A stretch of DNA of 19,186 nucleotides. Origin: an uncultured Clostridia bacterium. Lineage in GTDB: Bacteria > Bacillota > Clostridia > TANB77 > CAG-508. The notes under the pieces were generated by a model. The model made no database searches, had not been told where the DNA came from, and worked only from the letters and a program-made list of their open reading frames with translations. Shown piece by piece: positions 5,980 to 15,618 of this stretch. The DNA is taken from positions 1 through 19,186 of the forward strand of contig CAKPJK010000028.1 of NCBI GenBank assembly GCA_934162615.1, written 5' to 3'. Positions within the stretch are counted from its first letter, which is position 1. Every line of letters starts with the position of its first letter. Made by a program: the position numbers and the translations under genes.

Positions 5980-8766
5980 TTATTTACATTCGTACCAATT
6001 TTCTGCTTCAGAAACTTCAGCTATTAATGGTACATTAAGTTTTATTGCACTTTCCATTTCTGTTTTAACAATTTCTTTTACTTTGTCTGCCTCTGCTAAA
6101 GGTGCTTCTATCATCATTTCATCATGAACCTGTAAAACTATTTTTGCATCTAATTTTTCTTCTATCAACTTTTTATACACATTTATCATAGCAATTTTCA
6201 TAATGTCTGCTGCTGTTCCTTGTATTGGTGTGTTCATTGCAGCTCTTTCTCCAAATTGTCTTACCATATAATTATTTGATTTTAATTCTGGTATATATCT
6301 TCTTCTATTAAATAGTGTTTCTACATATCCAGTTTCTTTTGCTTTTTCTTTCATATCATCCATAAAGTTCTTTATTCCAGCATATTCTTGCAAATATTCT
6401 TCTATATATTGTTTCGCTATTTTTCTTGATATTCCAAGTTGCTCTCCTAGTCCAAAATCACTTATTCCATAAACAATTCCGAAGTTTACTGCTTTTGCAT
6501 TACTTCTTTGTTCTTTGGTTACTTCCTCCATTGGTGTTTTAAATACCTTTGAAGCTGCTTGTCTGTGGATATCTTCTCCATCTTTGAAAGCTTGAACCAT
6601 ATGTGTGTCCTCTGACATATGTGCTAAAACTCTTAATTCGATTTGTGAATAATCGGCATCAATGTAAACCTTTCCTGGTTCTGGTTTAAATATTTTTCTA
6701 ACTTGTTTTCCTAACTCAAATCTTGTTGGTATGTTTTGCAAATTTGGTTCTGTTGAACTTATTCTTCCTGTTGCTGTTATTGTTTGATGGAAGAATGAGT
6801 GTATTCTTTTTGTTTTTGGATTAATATATGGTTTTAATCCTTCAACATATGTTGAATTTAATTTCATTAATTGTCTATAATCTAATATTTCTGATATTAT
6901 TGGGTCTTCTGATTTTAATTTTTCTAATACATCTATATCTGTTGAATAACCACTTTTTGTTTTCTTAACAACTGGTAATTTCATTTTTTCAAATAATATT
7001 TCACCTAATTGTTTTGTTGAGTTTATATTAAATTCTTCTCCAGCCATTTCATATATCATTTTTGTTTTTACTTCTAGTTGTTCTTTTAATTGATTTCCAA
7101 ATTTATTAAGTTCCTCTAAATCTGCATACATTCCATTCCATTGCATATTTGCAAGAACTGTTACTGTTGGCATGTCTATATTATTAAATAAATCTACTGC
7201 ATTTATTTCTTCTAGTTTTTTCATTGTGATTTCTTGTAATTTATAAATTACATATGCATATAATGTACATTTTTTTTCTTCAACTTTTTGAGCTTTTTCT
7301 TGTTCTTCTTTAATTTTTTCTTCTTCTGACTTTTCTTCATTTGAACCAGATAGTCCCGCACCTTGCATTGCATCAAATAAATTGATTTGTTCTACTTTTG
7401 ATGATTTTGAATCTCCTATGATTTCATTAACATCTATTTCTAAATATTGTTCTGCTAAATCAATTAATTTTAGTTTGTTATTTGTTGGGTTTAAAATGTA
7501 TGCAGCAATACTTGCATCATAATTTATTCCTTTAAAGTCTATTCCCTCTTGTCTTAATAGTATATAAACTCTTCCCAAATCTATACTAATTTTTAGTATT
7601 TTATCATTTTCAAAAATTTCTTTTAATTCTTGAATTTTTTCACCATTTTTTATATCTATATAATATGCTTCATTTTCAGAAGAATTGAAAATTGAAATTT
7701 CTGTTATTTTTTCCTTTATAATTTTATCTTCGTCATTATCTTTTTCAGTTTCCATATAAAAAATCATTTTACCTTGTTTTTCTATAATTGATTTTATTTC
7801 TTCTATAGATTTTTTCTCTACCTTATATTGATTTTCTATATTATTCTCTTCGCTAGAATTATCACCGTTTCCGACTTCATTTTGTAAATTAAATCTATCT
7901 ATATATCTTTTAAAATTCAACTCTTTAAATAGTTCCAAAACCTTTGGTTTGTCCCATTCTTCAAGTTTTAATTCTTCCAAAGTATCTTCAATAGGAACTT
8001 TAGTATTAATCTCTCCTAATGTTCTTGAAAGATATGCTAAATCTTTATTTTGCTCTAGTTTTTCTTTTTGTTTTCCTTTGACATCTGCTTCTCCAGCCTC
8101 TAATTTTTTATATAAATTATCAATTGTTTCATACTTTTGAACTAAAGAAAGTGCCGTTTTTTCACCAATTCCTGGAACACCTGGAATATTGTCAGATGTA
8201 TCACCTTGCAAACCTTTAACTTCTATTAATTGCTTTGGCTCAATTCCATAAACTTCTTTTACTTTTTCTCTATTGAATATTTCTGTTTCAGTTTTTCCAC
8301 CTTTTGTTCTAGGAATGTTTATTCTTACATTATCTGTTGCTAATTGGAATGTATCTCTATCTCCTGAAAGTATTACAACCTCAAGGCCTTTTTGTTCCCC
8401 ATATCTAGAAAGTGTTCCAATTACATCATCACCTTCATACCCTTCTTTTTCAATTATATCAATATTCATAGCTCTTAGAACATCTTTTATAATTGGCATT
8501 TGCTCTGCAAGTTCTGTTGGCATCCCTTTTCTATTTGCTTTATACCCTTCATACATTTTATGTCTTGCAGTTGGAGCCTTTAAATCGAATGTTACACCTA
8601 TATAATCAGGCTTTTCATCTTCTAACAATTTAAATAAAATTGCTAAAAATCCATAAATAGCATTTGTGTATTTTCCATCTTTTGTTGTCAATGCTTTACT
8701 ACCCATTATTCCATAAAATGCTCTATTCATTATACTATTTCCGTCTATCAATACTAGTTTTTTCAA
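5980..8766 (-). CDS. polA: DNA polymerase I, proofreading domain degenerate
   Basis: 928 residues. It fills gaps and removes RNA primers during repair and Okazaki fragment maturation. The 5'-3' nuclease domain (1-290) keeps its acidic sites (DGNSIMNRAF, EGDD at 111-114, GDRD at 135-138) and a helix-hairpin-helix. The 3'-5' exonuclease-like domain (about 325-525) has METE where proofreading enzymes have D-x-E and lacks the other metal ligands, so it is probably inactive as in Bacillus Pol I. This domain also carries an acidic/lysine-rich insertion near 474-499. The polymerase domain is intact: motif A DADYSQIELR (703-712), motif B with RSNAKAVNFGIVYG (754-767), motif C VHDE (880-883). The start is TTG at 8766, supported by AGGAGG 8 nt upstream; no in-frame ATG fits better. 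A REP-like element abuts the ribosome site. Confidence 0.96.
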   Translation of the reverse strand: MKKLVLIDGNSIMNRAFYGIMGSKALTTKDGKYTNAIYGFLAILFKLLEDEKPDYIGVTFDLKAPTARHKMYEGYKANRKGMPTELAEQMPIIKDVLRAMNIDIIEKEGYEGDDVIGTLSRYGEQKGLEVVILSGDRDTFQLATDNVRINIPRTKGGKTETEIFNREKVKEVYGIEPKQLIEVKGLQGDTSDNIPGVPGIGEKTALSLVQKYETIDNLYKKLEAGEADVKGKQKEKLEQNKDLAYLSRTLGEINTKVPIEDTLEELKLEEWDKPKVLELFKELNFKRYIDRFNLQNEVGNGDNSSEENNIENQYKVEKKSIEEIKSIIEKQGKMIFYMETEKDNDEDKIIKEKITEISIFNSSENEAYYIDIKNGEKIQELKEIFENDKILKISIDLGRVYILLRQEGIDFKGINYDASIAAYILNPTNNKLKLIDLAEQYLEIDVNEIIGDSKSSKVEQINLFDAMQGAGLSGSNEEKSEEEKIKEEQEKAQKVEEKKCTLYAYVIYKLQEITMKKLEEINAVDLFNNIDMPTVTVLANMQWNGMYADLEELNKFGNQLKEQLEVKTKMIYEMAGEEFNINSTKQLGEILFEKMKLPVVKKTKSGYSTDIDVLEKLKSEDPIISEILDYRQLMKLNSTYVEGLKPYINPKTKRIHSFFHQTITATGRISSTEPNLQNIPTRFELGKQVRKIFKPEPGKVYIDADYSQIELRVLAHMSEDTHMVQAFKDGEDIHRQAASKVFKTPMEEVTKEQRSNAKAVNFGIVYGISDFGLGEQLGISRKIAKQYIEEYLQEYAGIKNFMDDMKEKAKETGYVETLFNRRRYIPELKSNNYMVRQFGERAAMNTPIQGTAADIMKIAMINVYKKLIEEKLDAKIVLQVHDEMMIEAPLAEADKVKEIVKTEMESAIKLNVPLIAEVSEAENWYECK

Positions 8767-8781
8767 AATTTTATCCTCCTG

Positions 8782-8878
8782 AATTTTTAGGGATTAGGGG
8801 ACGGGTCTAAAAATCCCTAATTTTTTATTTCTTAAATTTTTAGGGATTTTAAGACCCGTCCCCCAATCCCTAATTTTT
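8782..8878. repeat. REP-like palindromic element (two inverted 38-bp units)
   Basis: The two arms, 8782-8820 and 8841-8878, are near-perfect inverted copies. Each contains TTAGGGATT, a GGGGACGGGTCT core and AATCCCTAA, so each can also fold alone with a 9-bp stem. A 20-nt A/T spacer joins them. The core has far more G+C than its surroundings. It fills almost the whole gap between the gtrII-like stop (8880) and the polA Shine-Dalgarno (8775-8780). A related element lies at 15555-15614. Confidence 0.85.
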
Positions 8879-8879
8879 A

Positions 8880-10379
8880 TCAATAATTATAAATATTTAT
8901 AAAAAATGTGTCTCCTATACACTCATATCCCTGCCCTATAGCACCATTTATTTTATATTCATCTACATCATCATCTGTAGGAACTTTTTCTATTAAACAT
9001 CTATTTTCATACATTTGTAATGCTCCTTTTATCCCCCAAGTTGTTCTAAGAGCATTCCTTCCAAAATCAGATTTTGTTTTTATTCCATTTGGAATTCCTT
9101 TACCATTATTTTTAACTATAATTCTAGCAATTTTACTAACCTCAACATTTGTTTCTTTTTCATATTCTTTAATATATTCCTCTATTTGTCTTGCTTCTTG
9201 TTTTTCTATCTTATTTACATTTTTATGTTGAATCATTATACTTTCATAATTAAAAATATTTATTATTGTAAATGTTATCAATGTAAACGTTATAATATAT
9301 TTATAAATCTTTTTCTTGTCAAATATATCTGTTTGTACATAAATAAACATAAAAATAATTCCTATTAGTGCTCCATATGGCGTTTTAAGTCTTCCAGTAT
9401 CAAAACTTGATAATGTAGTTAAATTAACCACATATGCACTTGCCATTGTCATTACGATAATTCCCAAAAATTGAAAAAATATATTTTCCTTTTGATTTTT
9501 TATCACATATATATCTAATACCAAAATCAAAAAAATTAAATATATAAAAAAAACTCCCTTAGGAAAAATATTACATGTTGTTAATAACATATCCCCCAAT
9601 GTACCAATTATATATACAATATTTGTTAATATATTAGATATTTTTCCGTACCTAGACTGTTCTCTATGTGTTATTGTAATTGCAATTTTTACAAGCAATA
9701 AATCAAATACTATTGAAATCACAGCTATAATACCACTTTGTACTACATCTTTTATTATTTGTTTTATATCATTTTTATTTTTTAATATACTAAACAAAAA
9801 AACGTATGTAAAAAATAACCCAATTGTACCTTGATAGCACATCACCCCAAATATTGTTAATAATATACTCTTCAATAAATATTTGCTATTTTTTTCTACC
9901 AAAATTTTAGCTGAAATTATATATAACAATACACTCAATGCCATAATTCCTGATTCCAAAAAATATAAATTATCTAAATACATAAAGTTAAATATTGATA
10001 TATAACTTATTGTAGTTACCAATATTTGTTGCTTAACATTTTTACTGGGCTTATAACTTTCTATAATATTTTTTAATATTATTACTGCTATATTTGATAT
10101 AATGATAGCTCCTATAAGCATTATTGATGAACAAGTTTGTACTTGCATATTAACCATATTGGCTAACATCAATGCAATAGCTGTAAATATTCTTCCATCA
10201 GGAAAAGAATTTGTCTTTACAAATTCTTTATATCCTAAATTATAAATATTATATGTGTCTGTTGCATAATGTCCAACTAACAATGGTATAAACATTATAA
10301 ATGTTATAATTAACGTAATTGTAATTGTTATTATATTTTTTTTATTTTGTTTTAAATATGCTTTAATTTTCTTTTTCAT
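8880..10379 (-). CDS. GtrII-like membrane glucosyltransferase
   Basis: 499 residues with about ten or eleven membrane segments between 17 and 385, then a roughly 110-residue soluble C-terminal tail. The pattern of an N-terminal TM, an external loop with DTYNIYNLG and FPDGRIFTA (DGR at 61-63), and many helices resembles the GtrII glucosyltransferase family, which moves glucose from a lipid-phosphate donor to a surface glycan outside the membrane. The assignment rests on topology and that loop, not on a strict motif. The ATG is preceded by GGGAG at 5 nt. It has its own extended -10 promoter about 90 nt upstream and may also drive polA, since no promoter is visible in the REP-filled gap below it. 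The acceptor is unknown. Confidence 0.7.
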   Translation of the reverse strand: MKKKIKAYLKQNKKNIITITITLIITFIMFIPLLVGHYATDTYNIYNLGYKEFVKTNSFPDGRIFTAIALMLANMVNMQVQTCSSIMLIGAIIISNIAVIILKNIIESYKPSKNVKQQILVTTISYISIFNFMYLDNLYFLESGIMALSVLLYIISAKILVEKNSKYLLKSILLTIFGVMCYQGTIGLFFTYVFLFSILKNKNDIKQIIKDVVQSGIIAVISIVFDLLLVKIAITITHREQSRYGKISNILTNIVYIIGTLGDMLLTTCNIFPKGVFFIYLIFLILVLDIYVIKNQKENIFFQFLGIIVMTMASAYVVNLTTLSSFDTGRLKTPYGALIGIIFMFIYVQTDIFDKKKIYKYIITFTLITFTIINIFNYESIMIQHKNVNKIEKQEARQIEEYIKEYEKETNVEVSKIARIIVKNNGKGIPNGIKTKSDFGRNALRTTWGIKGALQMYENRCLIEKVPTDDDVDEYKINGAIGQGYECIGDTFFINIYNY

Positions 10380-10467
10380 ATGTACTCCCTTTTATTTTAT
10401 TATTGTCATTAATATTAAAATTAGTTTCAAAAAAAATTTTTATTACTCTACTTCAATATTAATTGGA

Positions 10468-10476
10468 ATTATATCA
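10468..10476 (-). promoter_or_regulatory. Extended -10 promoter of the gtrII-like gene
   Basis: TGATATAAT on the minus strand: a perfect -10 hexamer with an upstream TGn. The -35 region is poor. It lies about 90 nt before the ATG at 10379, in a 263-nt spacer that otherwise holds only A/T-rich sequence. Confidence 0.55.
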
Positions 10477-10615
10477 TATGAATTTCATTTTTTCTATAAT
10501 ATGAAAAACATTTATAAAATTTTTCTACATGCAACATTTCTATTTATGGAATGTACGAAAAATAAAATCATAAAATTTTATTTTATTTTTAAACTCTGCA
10601 AATTTATCGTAACAT

Positions 10616-10653
10616 TAAAAATAAAAACAGGAATTAAAAGTTCTAGTTCCTTA
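10616..10653 (-). terminator. Terminator of the broken GT-C-like gene
   Basis: On the minus strand AGGAA and TTCCT form a stem that overlaps the stop codon, with weak internal pairing, followed by GTTTTTATTTTT. The stem is short, so strength is uncertain. Confidence 0.5.
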
Positions 10654-12308
10654 ATCTATGTTTTTCAAATATAGTTCCAAGCATTAATGGTACACAAACA
10701 ATAACTGGATACATATATCTTATTATTGCAGCTGGTGCAACAAAACATGATGCAAAAAAAGTAAATATTACTATTGAAATAATTAATCTATCCTTTTTAT
10801 TTTTATATATTGAATACAATAAATATGCAAATGATATATAAAAATATGTTGCAGGCTGGAAAATTATATATAAAACTGGTATATTTTGGTATTCATTTTC
10901 GCAAAACATTTTTCTATCAAATTTATTTAATACAGGAAATTTACTATCCGGTTTAACACTATTTTGTTTATTTACTATTCTAAGATCCCATAATTCCAAC
11001 GCACCCATTATGTTGCGGTATTTATCATGATTATAACTATTAAATGAATTATCTGGTATATACCAAAATCCTCTCACATTATTTAAAAATGAATCCATAA
11101 ACACACGTGGATATTTTTGGATTAATGAAAACATAAAATCTAAAAATGCATTTTTGTCATTATTTATATTCTCAGAAACCACCATACTTACTGCATTGTC
11201 TGAAATAGCAGGCTTATATTCTTGTGCTAATTTAGTATAATCTTTAAAATAATATGATATTTTTTCTTTTTCTTCTTCAGTCAAATCATCAGCATTTTCT
11301 TTTGCTAATTTTCCAGCAAACTGTGCAAATATAAATGTTCTCATACTTCCTTCATCATTTTGTTTCGAGATCAAACTGTATAACCCGACATTTATTAGCT
11401 TATAAGATATAATTATTATTAAAAAAGTCGCCACAATTTTTACCATCATCTTTTTCTTTCTTATTAATGCAATAATTATAAAAGGTAGCGCAACTTCAAG
11501 AGTAAATACTGAATTATTTCTAGATAATAATGTAACAATTCCTATAATTATAAAAAATATATAATCTACTATTTCATTATCTTCTTTAACATTTTTATAT
11601 AAATTAACAATAAATAGCAAAAATAATCCTGCAAATATTACATCTTTCGTAGTTATAATAGAAAAAAGCTGATTGTATGGAAATAATGCATAAAATATTA
11701 AACTTATATTTCTTATAGTTTTATTTTCTGTTATTTTTTCTATGTATTTAACTGTATATGCAAATATTACGCTCATAAATGACATTTGGAATATTGAAAA
11801 CATACACATTCCTATATTTATATTTCCAATTATATCTCTTCCTATTGAATAAAAACTCGTATATAACACAGTTATCAATAGTGGATGATGGCCTGCATTA
11901 CCTTTAAAGTAGAAGTTTCTTATTTGGAATCCGCCCATCATAACTTAATATTACAGGGTAAAATGCTAACAATGTTGGTATCCAACATATAATTATTATT
12001 AAAAAATAAAGTAAAAAATTATGTTGTTTCATCCATTCAATAATTTTATTTTTACACTGCTCTTTGTCTTTTGGAATCACTTTTTTTCTTTTTTGAATTT
12101 TATTTTTCAATTCTAGACAACAATAATGCAATGCTACAAATATTATTGTTAATAATATTATTTTTATTACACTTATTGCAAAGTCTTTGCCATCTTTTAT
12201 TGAATATCCTTTGTATTGCAAATTGGCTCCTATTACAAATTGAATACTAATAACCAGCCAAAATATAAGTATATATTTAAATTTTTTATCCTTTATTATT
12301 TTCATCAT
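10643..12308 (-). pseudogene. GT-C-like membrane glycosyltransferase (DUF6020-like), frameshifted near 11933
   Basis: Two overlapping reading frames clearly belong to one gene: residues 1-125 at 12308-11934 end in PVILSYDG, and the other frame resumes with GFQIRNFYFKGNAGHHP and continues to 10643. Joined, they give about 554 residues. The span of 1666 nt is one base more than a multiple of three, so a single extra base (or two missing) in the GGGC run at 11933-11936 explains the break. The join SYDGGFQI followed by GHHPLL matches the first external loop of GT-C membrane glycosyltransferases, where the Asp is the likely catalytic base. About a dozen hydrophobic segments follow, plus a soluble loop (about 215-325 of the second part). 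It starts 28 nt after queH ends. Either a real pseudogene or an indel error. Confidence 0.75.
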
Positions 12309-12335
12309 CTCTTGTTTTCCCTTTTTTTCAAAGTT

Positions 12336-12902
12336 TTATTTTATATTTTGTTGTTCCTTATCTCTTCTTATTTTTTTAGAATATCTGTCTTCTTCTGAAA
12401 ATATACATCCACAATACTTTTGCATATATAGTCCTAATTCTCTTGCTTTATTTTGTCCATCTCTAAATCCAACTCTAAAATCTCTATATAAAAATTCTAT
12501 TCCAAACTCTTCGCTTAACTTTTCCATATATTCTTTTATAAAATCATGATTTTGATAAATACTATATAAAAGTGTTGTTGTAACCGCATCATATCCGTTT
12601 TCTTTTGCATATTCAAAAGTTTTTCTTAAACGTACCGGATAACAATAATTTTTACATCTATTTTGTAAATCTCCTACTACATTTTTACAAAAATTATCTA
12701 ATCCATAATCTTCATCAAATATTGCATTTAAATTTAAACTTTTCGCATATTCTTTTAATGTATCTCTCCTTGCTTTATATTCCATATATGGATGTATGTT
12801 TGGGTTGTACCAATATATTGTTGGTTCTATCCCTTCTTCTTTTAAAGCATCAATACAATAAACACTGCATGGTGCACAACATGTATGCATTAATAATTTC
12901 AT
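12336..12902 (-). CDS. queH: Epoxyqueuosine reductase QueH
   Basis: 188 residues. It performs the last step of queuosine synthesis, reducing epoxyqueuosine at the wobble position of GUN-anticodon tRNAs, and replaces the cobalamin enzyme QueG. The DUF208 signatures are all present: HTCCAPC at 6-12, YNPNIHPYMEY at 32-42, a Cys pair C83 and C87 followed by YPVRLR, TTTLLYSIYQ at 108-117, and YCGC at 163-166. These cysteines bind the iron-sulfur cluster and the adjacent metal site. GGAAGG lies about 11 nt before the ATG. It sits between two frameshifted membrane glycosyltransferases and is probably co-transcribed with them and ruvB; there is no obvious functional link. Confidence 0.95.
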   Translation of the reverse strand: MKLLMHTCCAPCSVYCIDALKEEGIEPTIYWYNPNIHPYMEYKARRDTLKEYAKSLNLNAIFDEDYGLDNFCKNVVGDLQNRCKNYCYPVRLRKTFEYAKENGYDAVTTTLLYSIYQNHDFIKEYMEKLSEEFGIEFLYRDFRVGFRDGQNKARELGLYMQKYCGCIFSEEDRYSKKIRRDKEQQNIK

Positions 12903-12955
12903 TTTTGTTTTTCCTTCCCAAAGGTATAAATCATTTATATTTATTTTTATTCCTT

Positions 12956-14483
12956 TTATTTATAAATTTCGAATATATTTATTTCCCCTATTTTTTCTAA
13001 ATTTTCTCTTACATATTCTACAACTTCTTTAGGTGTTTGCCAATTAATTTTAAAATTAGACTTTCTTACCAATATTATTTCATTATCATTTTTTTTCTTT
13101 ATTTTTTCTATTTGTCCCTGCTCACCATCTTTGCCAATATTTCCTTTTAAGAACATATCATAGCCTTTGTTATATCTATCTATTGGAATCATATATATAG
13201 CCGCTTCTGCATCCAAAATATATACTCTATCACCATTTTGCTCTGCCTCTAAAATATAATTATCAATACTATTAATTTTATTTTTTAAACCTTGAGACAT
13301 TTCAATATATTTATAATGGTTTATTTCTGTATTTTTTTCTTTTTTTGCATAATTATATAAGTTTGTTAATCCCTTGCTTAAAATAATCGCAAACAAACTA
13401 ACACATACAAGACCTGTTATTATTTTATAAATTTTTAGTTTTTTATCACCATTTATCTTGTCATATACTAATTTTCCCAATAAAAAGAACATATATAACA
13501 TTCCAATAATTGCTATTAATCCACCTATTAAAAAATGAATCTTGTCTGAAATTGGATACATTACAATTATAATTGATAAACTATATACCAATAAAGTAGT
13601 TAAGTTATCAATAATTTCATTTTCCATTTTTTGTATATTTGTTATTATCAATACTATAGACATTACAATAATTGAAATAGGAATCCATAAAGCCAACACC
13701 CTTATCTCTATTTTACTATTACTAAATAAAGACATATAATTTATTCTATTTGAAAATGTTTTTATTCCTAATACAGCATAATTTATAAAATCCACTAATG
13801 AGTGTGTAACAATAAGATATACTATAAAAATTAAAGTAGGTATTAGTATTCCTATTATTCGAGTAATTGCTGTTTTTACATATTCTTTAAATTGCTCTTT
13901 GCTATCTACAAACATCAATTTATATCCTACAACTATTATTGCTAACGTTACCCCTATACTTTGTTTTGTACAAATGGCAATTCCTGCAAGCAATCCGCAT
14001 CATAAAATCTCTTTTTTTGTCATGTTTTTTTGCATTTTCTATGTTTTTTAACTCCTGATATAATATAGTTAATGTAATGAATAACACTGCTACATTATAG
14101 TCAATACAATAAATGTCTCTACAAATAATTCCTATCAATGCTGTAAATATTAGAGACATGTTTTCTTCTTTCATTATTTTGTTAAATATTTTATATATTG
14201 TAAAAAGTATTCCTGTCCATAAAGTAGCCGCCAATACTCTTGAAACAATAATTTCATTTGCTATAACTTTTAAAATTATTGCTGTAAGCATTGGTAATAC
14301 AGGCGTTGTAATCATACTTATATCTTTGTATGGTATTAATCCTTGCGATATTGCTCTTGCAGTGTTATAATTCCATATTTCGTCTAAATCACTTATTGGT
14401 TTTATAATTATTATTGAAAATACCGCTAAGAATATAAATAGAATGATTAATATGTCTTGTTTTAATGTTGTATTTTTTTTCAT
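12956..14483 (-). pseudogene. PMT/ArnT-like (GT-C) membrane glycosyltransferase, frameshifted at 13997
   Basis: Two frames form one gene of about 508 residues. The first part starts at ATG 14483 (AGAGG 5 nt upstream; an ATG at 14507 has no ribosome site) and runs to 13998, ending in KKRDFMM. The second frame resumes at 13996 with GLLAGIAICTKQSIGV and runs to 12956. The total of 1528 nt is one base over a multiple of three; removing G13997 restores the frame. The N-terminal TM followed by DLDEIW (32-37) and GLIPYKD (48-54) is the acidic external loop typical of GT39/GT83-type enzymes that use lipid-linked sugars. About ten membrane helices follow, then a soluble C-terminal domain of about 130 residues. 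It begins 28 nt after ruvB. Confidence 0.75.
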
Positions 14484-14511
14484 ATATACCTCTTCCATCT
14501 CGTTCATACAT

Positions 14512-15540
14512 TTATATAAAACTTTGTTGTCCTAAATCACCATTATAATTATATCCTAAATGTTTATATGCTGGTGGCAAAACAACTCTTCCTCTTAAAG
14601 TTCTTGATATAAAACCTATTTGGATTAAGTAAGGTTCATATACATCTTCTATTGTATCAACTTCCTCACCAACAGTTACTGCCAAAGCCTCTATTCCAAC
14701 AGGTCTACCAGCATATTGAACTATCATTGTATCTAACAATTTTCTATCAATTTCATCTAGTCCCAACTCATCAATTTCAAGTTTATTTAATGCATGTTTT
14801 GCAATTTTTAAATCTATATCTCCATCACCTAAAACTGCTGCATAATCTCTAACCCTTTTTAATAATCTATTTGCAATTCTTGGCGTCCCCCTTGACCTTC
14901 TTGCAATCTCTTCTGCCGCTTGGTCATCAATTTCAACATTCAAAATCTTTGCAGACCTTTTTACAATTTTCTTTAAATTTTCTACTGAATATAATTCAAG
15001 TCTGTTTACAATTCCAAATCTATCTCTTAATGGTGTTGTTAACGAACCCGCTTTTGTTGTTGCACCAATTAATGTAAATTTTGGCAAATCTAGTCTTATT
15101 GACCTTGCACTTGGCCCTTTTCCAATCATAATATCAATTGTATAATCCTCAAGTGCAGGATACAATATTTCTTCTACATTTTTGCTTAATCTATGAATTT
15201 CATCAATGAATAATACATCATTTTCCGCCAAATTTGTAAGCAAAGATGCCAAATCTCCTGGTCTTTCAATTGCCGGTCCAGACGTAATTTTTATATTTGC
15301 TCCCATTTCATTTGCAATTATATTTGAAAGTGTTGTTTTTCCAAGCCCCGGAGGTCCATATAATAAAACATGGTCCAATGCCTCTCCTCTTTTTTTTGCT
15401 GCTTCTATATATACCTTCATATTTTCTTTTACTTTGTCTTGTCCTATATATTCATCCAAAGTTTGAGGTCTTAATGTGTTCTCTAGCCTTTCTTCTCCCA
15501 CATCTTCTAACCCTGGATTTATTATTCTATCCTCATTCAT
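14512..15540 (-). CDS. ruvB: Holliday junction branch-migration helicase RuvB
   Basis: 342 residues from ATG 15540, a standard RuvB length. It is the hexameric AAA+ motor that, with RuvA, drives branch migration in recombination repair. Walker A is GPPGLGKT (62-69), Walker B is VLFIDEIH, and sensor 1 lies in IGATTKAGSLTTPLRDRFG. GTPRIANRLLKRVRDYA is the sensor-2 region, and a C-terminal winged helix ends in RTLRGRVVLPPAYKHLG. An upstream ATG at 15597 opens the frame by 19 residues, but those codons lie in the REP-like element; AAAGGA 7 nt before 15540 decides the start. RuvA and RuvC are not adjacent, which is less common. A membrane glycosyltransferase gene follows 28 nt later. Confidence 0.97.
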   Translation of the reverse strand: MNEDRIINPGLEDVGEERLENTLRPQTLDEYIGQDKVKENMKVYIEAAKKRGEALDHVLLYGPPGLGKTTLSNIIANEMGANIKITSGPAIERPGDLASLLTNLAENDVLFIDEIHRLSKNVEEILYPALEDYTIDIMIGKGPSARSIRLDLPKFTLIGATTKAGSLTTPLRDRFGIVNRLELYSVENLKKIVKRSAKILNVEIDDQAAEEIARRSRGTPRIANRLLKRVRDYAAVLGDGDIDLKIAKHALNKLEIDELGLDEIDRKLLDTMIVQYAGRPVGIEALAVTVGEEVDTIEDVYEPYLIQIGFISRTLRGRVVLPPAYKHLGYNYNGDLGQQSFI

Positions 15541-15554
15541 TCTTTTATCCTTTC

Positions 15555-15614
15555 GGGATTTAGGGACGTTCCTTAAAATCCCTTTTTTTAGGGACATGGG
15601 GACACTCCTTAAAC
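15555..15614. repeat. REP-like palindromic element, second copy
   Basis: GGGATTT (15555-15561) pairs with AAATCCC (15576-15582) around an AGGGACGTTCCTTA loop. A second partial unit, TTTAGGGACATGGGGACACTCCTTAAA, follows. The AGGGACG...CTTAAAATCCCT core matches the element at 8782-8878. It fills the gap between pssE-like and ruvB. Confidence 0.75.
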
Positions 15615-15618
15615 CTTT

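Noticed and set aside
14008..14025. Slippage on the A7 tract as the cause of the 13997 frame break
   Set aside because: Shifting there leads to a TGA in the downstream frame before the GLLAG segment, so the break must lie after it.
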